Origin: an uncultured Eubacteriales bacterium
GTDB taxonomy: Bacteria; Bacillota; Clostridia; Peptostreptococcales; Anaerovoracaceae
Length of the DNA: 56,003 nt
Direction: 5' to 3'
Assembly (NCBI GenBank): GCA_905206455.1
Contig: CAJLHL010000003.1
Span: 1 to 56,003 of the forward strand
Part shown: piece after piece, positions 50,264 through 56,003 of the stretch
How the letters are laid out: each line of letters begins with the position of its first letter
Numbering within the stretch: the first letter of the stretch is position 1
Program-made: the position numbers and the translations under genes
The notes under the pieces: generated by a model
Told to the model about the DNA's origin: nothing
Seen by the model: only the letters and a program-made list of their open reading frames with translations
Databases searched by the model: none

Positions 50264-50676
50264 CCTTCTGCCCTCCGAATCATTTCCATTATCTGCAGCG
50301 TGAGCACGGCGATCTCCGGCGGCGCATTCCGAATCACCTGCACAGTAGCGTCCGCCGAATCTTCATCTCCGAAAACTCTCATAAAAATCTCTCTGTCCTT
50401 TTCATCAAATTCCGGATAAAAGCGCGTCCTCAGATGAGGAGGAACCGGACGGTACGCTTCTCTCTTCTCCGCAGGACGGCACATTCCTCTGTTCCCGGCA
50501 GGATGACGCGGCCCAAGGCAGCGTCCCGGCCCCGGACCTTCATCGCGGAGCACCGGGCGGCGCTGAAAATCACTGCCCGCTGCTGCCGGCTGATAATCTG
50601 GATCTGTCAGAAAATTCTTTTGCGTCCTCCTCCCGGAGACAGGATATCTTCTCTCGCTTCTAAATTTGATTTTCAC
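50257..50676 (-). CDS. Unknown small protein B, Arg/Pro-rich with a helical C-terminus
   Basis: 139 residues from GTG at 50676; AGGAGG lies eight bases upstream, 13 bases beyond the exporter's stop, which makes this start better than the ATG at 50709 inside the exporter gene. The first ~80 residues are Arg-, Pro- and Gly-rich (RRPVLRDEGPGPGRCLGPRH) and likely disordered; residues ~85-139 are acidic then helical: FDEKDREIFMRVFGDED and NAPPEIAVLTLQIMEMIRR, ending RAEGC. The C-terminal 45 residues resemble the next gene. High-GC, Arg-rich composition differs from neighbours. Function unknown. Confidence 0.55.
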   Translation of the reverse strand: MKIKFRSERRYPVSGRRTQKNFLTDPDYQPAAAGSDFQRRPVLRDEGPGPGRCLGPRHPAGNRGMCRPAEKREAYRPVPPHLRTRFYPEFDEKDREIFMRVFGDEDSADATVQVIRNAPPEIAVLTLQIMEMIRRAEGC

Positions 50677-50689
50677 AGCTTTTTCCTCC

Positions 50690-52447
50690 TCATGCGATAT
50701 ATTTTTCATCTTCCGTTCCGATGCTTTTGTGGATTCTGTTTTCGAGCTCTATCACTGCATCGCAGCGGTTTACGACATTTTCATTGTGAGCGATATAGAC
50801 GAGGCCGGCGCCGATACTCTGCGCATATTCTTCGATGTTTTGCAGAACGGCACTGCCGGTGATTTCATCCAGATTAGCGGTGCTCTCGTCAAGGATAAAC
50901 AATCTCGGCTCCCTCAGAAAAATTCTGGCCAAGGACAGCCTCTGCCGCATTCCTCCCGAGAGATTGCTCCCTCCTTCGGAGACATTCATCTCTAAGACAC
51001 GGTTTATGACAGATTCATCATATTTGCCGCTGCCGGAGAGATCTGCGGACAGTTTTTTTACGTTGCTCGCCAGGTCACCGTAGAGACACGCCTTTTCGAG
51101 AGCCCCGACCAGCTCCCTTTTGCTGAAATGATCTGATAATCCGTATACCAGATTGTCCCGGATGCTTCCGGCAAAGAGATATGTGGTCTGAGGGACATAG
51201 CACAGCGTGTCTGCCAGCTCTTCATTGGTGTACTGATATAAATCACGGCCGAATACCCTCACAGCTCCTTTTTTCCTGTCGCAGCCATAATACCTGGTGA
51301 GACAGCGGATCAGTGTCGTCTTGCCGCATCCGGACTCTCCCCTGATCGCAGTCTTTTTTCTCCCGTCGATCTCGATGCGGTCATAAGAAGCGATAGGAAC
51401 TCCCGCCGGGCTTAAAATATCCACATCGCAGATTTCGATGAGATGATCGCTGTCTTCCGTTTTTCTCCGCTCGATCGCAAAAGTCAGATCCGATGATTCG
51501 CCGGACAGCTCCACGATAGATTTGCACTTTGTAAAGGACGAAGCCGTCTCATCGAGAAAGCGATAGATCTCATCGATCGGTTTGATCAGCTGCTGAAAGA
51601 GAAGGCATACGGTGATAATTACGCCGGGATTCATCGCTCCTTTCGCTATGAGAATAAGAGAATACACGATGATTCCCACCTGAAATGCGATCTTGCACAG
51701 CTGCTTCAGAACATCAAAAGAACCCATATACATGTGATGTCTCTTTTCCGTAGAACAGATGTCCTGCATCACCGGCTCCATTCGCGCTTCCTCATATCGG
51801 TTGGCATCCATGCAGCGAATCAGCTCTAAATTCAATATCGACTGACAGATCTTTCCGTCCAGTTTATTTTTCTTTTCGACGATCGCTTCCCGAATTCCGT
51901 TCTGCGACCTGATCTGAAGTATGGAAAGCAGCATACTCGCCGCCAGATAGGAAATCATAATAAAAACAAAAGCCGCCGGTGCGTTGAGCACAACCTGTCC
52001 GAGAGTGCAGACCGCGATAAAAAGCGTAGCGATGATATCATTGCAGAATATTTTTATCAGCTGACTCAATCCGGCGACGCCCTGATTCAGTTCCGCCGTC
52101 TTCGTTCCCGACACACTTTCGGAGTAATACCTCACCGGCATCTGAAGCAGCTTGGAAAAACTCCTTTCGCGCACTTCTTTTTCATTGCTGGCCACGATCC
52201 AGTCCATCGCTACACGCCGAAAAACAGTGATACATTCCGCCGCCGCATACGTAGCGCCGAAGACGGCGACAGACAGAAGACCCTGCCGCAGCGTACTGAT
52301 ATTTCCGCCGGAGACATTTGTATAAATCTTACCGAGCTGTACCGGCCACAGAGACGCCAGTACTGCGGTTACCACAGACAGGGCGACGATTCCGAGGCAT
52401 TTGTATTTTGTTTTAAGACTGATGATATTCAATACTTTTTTATACAT
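50690..52447 (-). CDS. ABC transporter, fused membrane and ATPase domains (exporter type)
   Basis: 585 residues from ATG at 52447 (AAGGAG upstream). Residues ~15-300 are a six-span type-1 exporter membrane domain; ~340-575 are the ATPase: Walker A AIRGESGCGKTTLIR, Q loop YVPQTTYLFAGSIRDN, signature NLSGGMRQRLSLARIF, Walker B LFILDESTANLD and H loop YIAHNENV. Such half-transporters act as dimers and export peptides, lipids or drugs. There is no peptidase domain at the N-terminus, so it is not a bacteriocin-processing PCAT. First gene of the operon with small proteins B and A, the unknown 202-residue protein and the permease. Cargo unknown. Confidence 0.93.
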   Translation of the reverse strand: MYKKVLNIISLKTKYKCLGIVALSVVTAVLASLWPVQLGKIYTNVSGGNISTLRQGLLSVAVFGATYAAAECITVFRRVAMDWIVASNEKEVRERSFSKLLQMPVRYYSESVSGTKTAELNQGVAGLSQLIKIFCNDIIATLFIAVCTLGQVVLNAPAAFVFIMISYLAASMLLSILQIRSQNGIREAIVEKKNKLDGKICQSILNLELIRCMDANRYEEARMEPVMQDICSTEKRHHMYMGSFDVLKQLCKIAFQVGIIVYSLILIAKGAMNPGVIITVCLLFQQLIKPIDEIYRFLDETASSFTKCKSIVELSGESSDLTFAIERRKTEDSDHLIEICDVDILSPAGVPIASYDRIEIDGRKKTAIRGESGCGKTTLIRCLTRYYGCDRKKGAVRVFGRDLYQYTNEELADTLCYVPQTTYLFAGSIRDNLVYGLSDHFSKRELVGALEKACLYGDLASNVKKLSADLSGSGKYDESVINRVLEMNVSEGGSNLSGGMRQRLSLARIFLREPRLFILDESTANLDEITGSAVLQNIEEYAQSIGAGLVYIAHNENVVNRCDAVIELENRIHKSIGTEDEKYIA

Positions 52448-52723
52448 GGTTTCCGCTCCTTCCATCGGGCACATTTGTACCCCCTGAACATATTCTTTTT
52501 GCATCTGAGTTTCCGCTTCGCCATTCTCGATGTTGGAGTCATTTTATCTCGTTCTTTTTCCTCTGTAATTCTTTTCCAATTCACTTTTTCAGGAACTGAA
52601 TTCCTTTTTTCAGGATTTCACCGGGAACGCACTAAAATTGTAAAAAGAGACGCGGAAGGCAGATAGAAGAGAAACTATGATACATCCCGGTCGTCTCACC
52701 TATAGCCTCTGAGAAAAACGGCA

Positions 52724-52772
52724 GAAAAAAAGCGGAGGAAAGACAAAATAGTCTTCCCTCCGCTTTTTTCTT
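52724..52772. terminator. Bidirectional terminator
   Basis: AAAAAAGCGGAGG pairs with CCTCCGCTTTTTT, with inner AAAGAC/GTCTT pairing. On the minus strand it ends the 444-residue gene just upstream. The rest of 52448-52723 has no clear promoter for the ABC operon. Confidence 0.93.
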
Positions 52773-52775
52773 CTG

Positions 52776-54110
52776 TCAACCGTCTAAAAACCGCTCCTCC
52801 ATAGATTCCGATTCTTCCCATATATCATCGAAAATCTTTTTGTAAAATCCGAAGATACTGCAGCCCGGCCCATTTTTTACGAGAAAACTCGGTGTTTCTT
52901 TCCCCCGCTCTTTTCCGTAATAAAACTGGATCAGCGCATACCGGTCGTCGAAAAAAATGAGATTGGCCCGGGGCGTCTCCTGATAATAACGGATTCGAAT
53001 ACCCTCCGCTAAATCCGTCCTCATCTCTCTGAGAATCTTCATGTTTTCTCTCGCCTGCTTTACACTCTGAACGATATGTCCGTCTTCAGCGCCGGTCTCC
53101 TCAATCTCCCGCAGGCGCCGTCCCTCTCCCTCCGGATCCGTCAGCAACAGCCGGAATTTTGTTCCGCCTTCCAGTATTTTCGTCAGAACCATGCCCATTC
53201 CCGTCAGCTCGGACAGAGCTATCCCGATACCGCAGACCTCCCTGCTCTCCTTCGCCAGATTTATGATGTCCTCGCTCATGCTGTCGCTGCGGTTTGCGTA
53301 AGTCACCGTTACCTCGCTGCGGCGGATACTCCCGAGGAAAGACGCCCGTCCCGTCTCTTCCTCCCGCGGATTTCCCATAAGTCCTCTCTTTCTGCTCTCC
53401 GCAGCCGCGGAGAGTCCTACCAGGTCTTCGATCCGATCGATGGTCAGGACAGCGTATAAAATCATCCACGAAAGCAATTCCGCCTGTTTCTCCTTTTCCC
53501 GCGAATGAGCCAGCTCAGTCCATCTCTCCGACAGCTCGTCCCGCCATCTCTCACGCCGGCTCTTCCTGCGCTCCGCTTCTTTCGTCTGAGACTGCGTCTC
53601 TTCAAAATTTTTCTCCCGCTCCAGCAGCGCGGAAAAACAGACGTCCAGCGCTTCCGGCAGACGAGGTGACTCGCCGTATTCCAACAAATTTCTGCAATGC
53701 CCCAGAAGATCTTCATAACGCGATCCGTCGGCATCGTCTTTCAGCCACTTTGCCAGCTCTCTTCTCGCAGCTTTTGCTTTCGGGTCTTCTCCTCTGGCGA
53801 GAACGATATCTCCCATAGGATTTTTTCCGGTCCCTTTGGTTATCTCCGACCAGAGCTCACTTCTGTCCGGATCGCTCCACACGTCGCAAAGAATTTTTTC
53901 CGGCAGAAAAATTTCGATCTGATCCTGTTGTCTAAAGGCCTTTCCGCCCCTCGTTTTAGCGCCGCCCTTGCCGTGTGTACGGCGGAATTTCGTCTGATCC
54001 ACCCAGTTCTGCATCAGACATTTTTCTCCGTCCTCCGCGCCGAACAACGCGCCGCAGAGCTCTTCCAGCGTGATGATCTGATAGATTTTCTCTGATCTTT
54101 TCTGTGCCAT
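52776..54110 (-). CDS. Unknown protein with possible DUF5919-like C-terminal domain
   Basis: 444 residues; GGAGAG before the ATG. N-terminal ~120 residues: KIYQIITLEELCGALFGAED and many charged residues, possibly a nucleic-acid-binding or adaptor part. Middle (~150-215): long charged helix (REKNFEETQSQTKEAERRKS). Then a hydrophobic helix (LLSWMILYAVLTIDRIEDLV). The C-terminal ~170 residues (SDSMSEDIINLAKESREV, GIGIALSELTGMGMVLTKIL, GGTKFRLLLTDPEGEG, then FFDDRYALIQFYYG and FGFYKKIFDDIWEES) resemble a PLD-like fold domain found at the end of some regulators (DUF5919-like). That match is from memory of the pattern only. Monocistronic; function unknown. Confidence 0.6.
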   Translation of the reverse strand: MAQKRSEKIYQIITLEELCGALFGAEDGEKCLMQNWVDQTKFRRTHGKGGAKTRGGKAFRQQDQIEIFLPEKILCDVWSDPDRSELWSEITKGTGKNPMGDIVLARGEDPKAKAARRELAKWLKDDADGSRYEDLLGHCRNLLEYGESPRLPEALDVCFSALLEREKNFEETQSQTKEAERRKSRRERWRDELSERWTELAHSREKEKQAELLSWMILYAVLTIDRIEDLVGLSAAAESRKRGLMGNPREEETGRASFLGSIRRSEVTVTYANRSDSMSEDIINLAKESREVCGIGIALSELTGMGMVLTKILEGGTKFRLLLTDPEGEGRRLREIEETGAEDGHIVQSVKQARENMKILREMRTDLAEGIRIRYYQETPRANLIFFDDRYALIQFYYGKERGKETPSFLVKNGPGCSIFGFYKKIFDDIWEESESMEERFLDG

Positions 54111-54527
54111 ACCGTTACTCTCCTGTTCTCTGTCTGTTTTCCCGATTTCCCGCTGTATCCGACAGATGTGCTATGACTTTAGTTCCAATCGAAACAATAC
54201 CCGGATAAATCAGATATTCCGAGGATACGATGATTCCGGCGCAGCGCCGGACAGGATCCGCGCCGCCAGCTTCTCGTGAAGGGCTGCTTTTCATAAAGAT
54301 GGGAAAACGGGAAAAGAAAATCCGGCGCCCACAGCATTGCGGAATACCGGCGCGATAGTATTATTTTATTATATCATTTACCGCAGAAATACATCATCCT
54401 TTTTCGCCCCGCGCTTCCGCAGACTCAAATACTCGCACAGGATTCTGTAAAAAACTGGATTTTCCTGCATCCGCCGCCATACTGCAAAGTTATCCGGTTA
54501 AAATCGAGTCAAAATGAGAAAAATATT
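54111..54527. other. Intergenic region between divergent genes
   Basis: Contains a -10-like TATAAT on the minus strand (plus 54368-54373, -35 weak) that may start the 444-residue gene's message; a CCGGCGC-A-GCGCCGG palindrome near 54239; and a GCGCC/GGCGC pair between ~54330 and 54358. No small ORF with an RBS was found. Confidence 0.4.
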
Positions 54528-54555
54528 TTGATACTTCAGGAAATCATTGTACAAT
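54528..54555 (+). promoter_or_regulatory. Promoter of brnQ
   Basis: TTGATA, 16-base spacer, TACAAT; leader ~120 bases, without recognisable T-box or other riboswitch. Confidence 0.65.
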
Positions 54556-54683
54556 AGATAGGATTGCATATTGTAAATGCGAAAAACACAAATGAAAATT
54601 ATCCGTTCTGTATCATCGATCCGCAGATTTGTCATTTTACTTATCAGACCACTGTGATACGAAATATATGAGGAGAACCTTCT

Positions 54684-55985
54684 ATGAAACATACATCTGT
54701 TAAAGACATTTTCGTCATCGGTTTTGCGCTCTTTTCCATGTTTTTCGGGGCGGGAAATGTGATTTTTCCTCCTTACCTGGGACTGGAATCCGGTTCTCAA
54801 TGGTTTTTCGGTTTTCTGTGTTATTTTATCGCAGATATCGGTCTGGCCCTTCTCGCCCTCTTCGCCATCATGCGCTGCGGCAGTACGGAAGCGATCGTAA
54901 AGCGAATCGGAAAAATTCCGTCAGTTCTGCTCATGACGGCTATCGTGCTCTGCATCGGTCCGATGCTGGCGATTCCACGCACTGCGGCATCCACCTTTGA
55001 AATGTCCGTACAGCTGATGATTCCCGATTTCAGCGCGCCTCTCTTTTCTGTCGTCTTTTTTGCGGTGATTTTTCTTCTCAGCATACGGGAATCCGCTGTG
55101 GTGGATATCGTCGGAAAAATACTCACTCCGCTCCTTCTGCTCGGGCTTTTGACCATGATCCTGTCGGGAATTATCAATCCGATCGGTCCGATTCCTTCCG
55201 AACCTCTGATCGATAACGTCGCCGAAACCGGTATCAAAGCAGGTTATCAGACTCTGGACGCCCTGGCCTCCATGATTTTCGGAATCATTCTCCTAAACAG
55301 CGCGGAAAACAAAGGATATACCCGATTTAAGGACAAAGCCCGCGTCGTAACCGGCGCCGGCATCGTCGCCGGTATCGCTCTTTTTGCCGTCTATCTGGGA
55401 CTGACCTATCTGGGAGTCAGCATATCGGAGTTCGCCGATCTTTCCATCGACCGTACGACTCTGCTGATTTCTATCGTACAGCGTCTTCTGGGATCCGGAG
55501 GAGTTCTGCTTTTCTCCGTCGTCACAGCGCTGGCCTGTATCACCACAGCCATCGCTCTGGTCAGTGCATCCTCAGAATACTTTTCCAGTCTTTCCGGTGG
55601 ACGCCTTTCTTATAAAACACTCTGTGTCATTATCTGCGTATTCAGCGCGGTTGTCTCAAATATAGGTCTGGAAGAGATTATCACAATAGCGTCTCCGATC
55701 TTGGATATAGTCTATCCCCCTGCGCTGGTACTGATAGTTCTCGCTTTTTTCAGCAAATACATTCAAAATGACTGGATATTCCGGATGTCTGCTCTGGGAG
55801 CTCTGATTGTCAGCCTCTTTACCGTGCTGAATCAATATACGGAAATATCCGTCCCGGTTCTGAACGCGCTTCCTCTGAGCTTTATGGGCTTTGGCTGGGT
55901 TCTGCCGGCGGCGATTGGAGGCATATTGGGCGCACTGATCCCGCACAAAAAAAATTCTTCGAAAATACAGTCGTCCGGCGAATAG
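54684..55985 (+). CDS. brnQ: Branched-chain amino acid transport system II carrier protein
   Basis: 433 residues, ATG after GAGGAGAAC; complete, ending 18 bases before the window edge. About 12 membrane spans. The start FVIGFALFSMFFGAGNVIFPPYLG is the family hallmark, followed by DIGLALLALFAIMRCGS, IPRTAASTFE and later SASSEYFSSLS. BrnQ carries leucine, isoleucine and valine into the cell with sodium or protons. Single gene with its own promoter, divergent from the 444-residue gene. Confidence 0.96.
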   Translation: MKHTSVKDIFVIGFALFSMFFGAGNVIFPPYLGLESGSQWFFGFLCYFIADIGLALLALFAIMRCGSTEAIVKRIGKIPSVLLMTAIVLCIGPMLAIPRTAASTFEMSVQLMIPDFSAPLFSVVFFAVIFLLSIRESAVVDIVGKILTPLLLLGLLTMILSGIINPIGPIPSEPLIDNVAETGIKAGYQTLDALASMIFGIILLNSAENKGYTRFKDKARVVTGAGIVAGIALFAVYLGLTYLGVSISEFADLSIDRTTLLISIVQRLLGSGGVLLFSVVTALACITTAIALVSASSEYFSSLSGGRLSYKTLCVIICVFSAVVSNIGLEEIITIASPILDIVYPPALVLIVLAFFSKYIQNDWIFRMSALGALIVSLFTVLNQYTEISVPVLNALPLSFMGFGWVLPAAIGGILGALIPHKKNSSKIQSSGE

Positions 55986-56003
55986 AGATCTGTTTTTGCA
56001 GAC

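Noticed and set aside
1..56003. tRNA, rRNA, CRISPR arrays, insertion sequences and prophage genes
   Set aside because: No cloverleaf with a TTCRA loop, no repeat-spacer pattern, no transposase, integrase or phage structural gene seen in any intergenic stretch.

Overview
The window looks like a chromosomal segment of an anaerobic Clostridia-type Firmicute. Pointers are the yabP-yabQ-divIC sporulation/division cluster, RNase M5, a T-box leader, SLH-domain surface proteins, GatCAB, type III glutamine synthetase and strong AGGAGG ribosome-binding sites. A family assignment (for example Anaerovoracaceae / former Clostridiales Family XIII) is only a guess. The order rpsF-ssb-rpsR, gdpP-rplI-dnaB-purA, walR-walK resembles the origin-proximal region of Bacillus, so the segment may lie near oriC. 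Nearly all genes are on the minus strand; plus-strand exceptions are the partial S-layer gene at the left end, a rubredoxin-FAD oxidoreductase and brnQ at the right end. I saw no tRNA, rRNA, CRISPR, insertion sequence or prophage.

Left end (1-8.6 kb): an envelope block with a 5'-truncated SLH-type S-layer protein, two secreted proteins with copper-amine-oxidase-like stalk domains and a second SLH protein. The 771-residue surface protein has a textbook promoter preceded by two direct repeats that match the WalR consensus exactly. 8.6-13 kb: a housekeeping operon, read yabP, yabQ, divIC, rnmV, DUF2889-like gene, rsmA, a small degenerate ATPase-like gene, SLH gene. 13-18.2 kb: a rubredoxin-FAD oxidoreductase, a transglutaminase-like lipoprotein/anchored protein and walRK. 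18.4-29.1 kb: a G5-M23 endopeptidase, an unusual DnaD protein fused to the N-terminal part of a helicase loader, purA, dnaB, rplI, gdpP and the rpsF-ssb-rpsR operon. 29.2-33.2 kb: a second two-component system with a very large kinase.

33.7-39.6 kb is the most striking part: a T-box-controlled gatC-gatA-gatB operon in which gatB is fused in frame to a complete aspartyl-tRNA synthetase. The fused protein joins the enzyme that makes Asp-tRNA(Asn) to the amidotransferase that converts it to Asn-tRNA(Asn), in effect a covalent transamidosome. The T-box specifier loop reads GAAC, containing overlapping Glu (GAA) and Asn (AAC) codons.

39.8-43.7 kb: an operon of two SdpI-like membrane proteins, an MBOAT acyltransferase and its DHHW partner. 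43.8-44.2 kb: a probable structured non-coding RNA of about 210 nt with its own promoter(s) and a perfect terminator. 44.3-47.8 kb: glnN and aroE. 48-52.4 kb: a tightly overlapping five-gene operon (ABC exporter, two small related unknown proteins, another unknown, an ArsB/NhaD-type permease). 52.8-56 kb: an unknown protein and brnQ. A roughly 110-bp structured repeat occurs directly downstream of both walK and rpsR.
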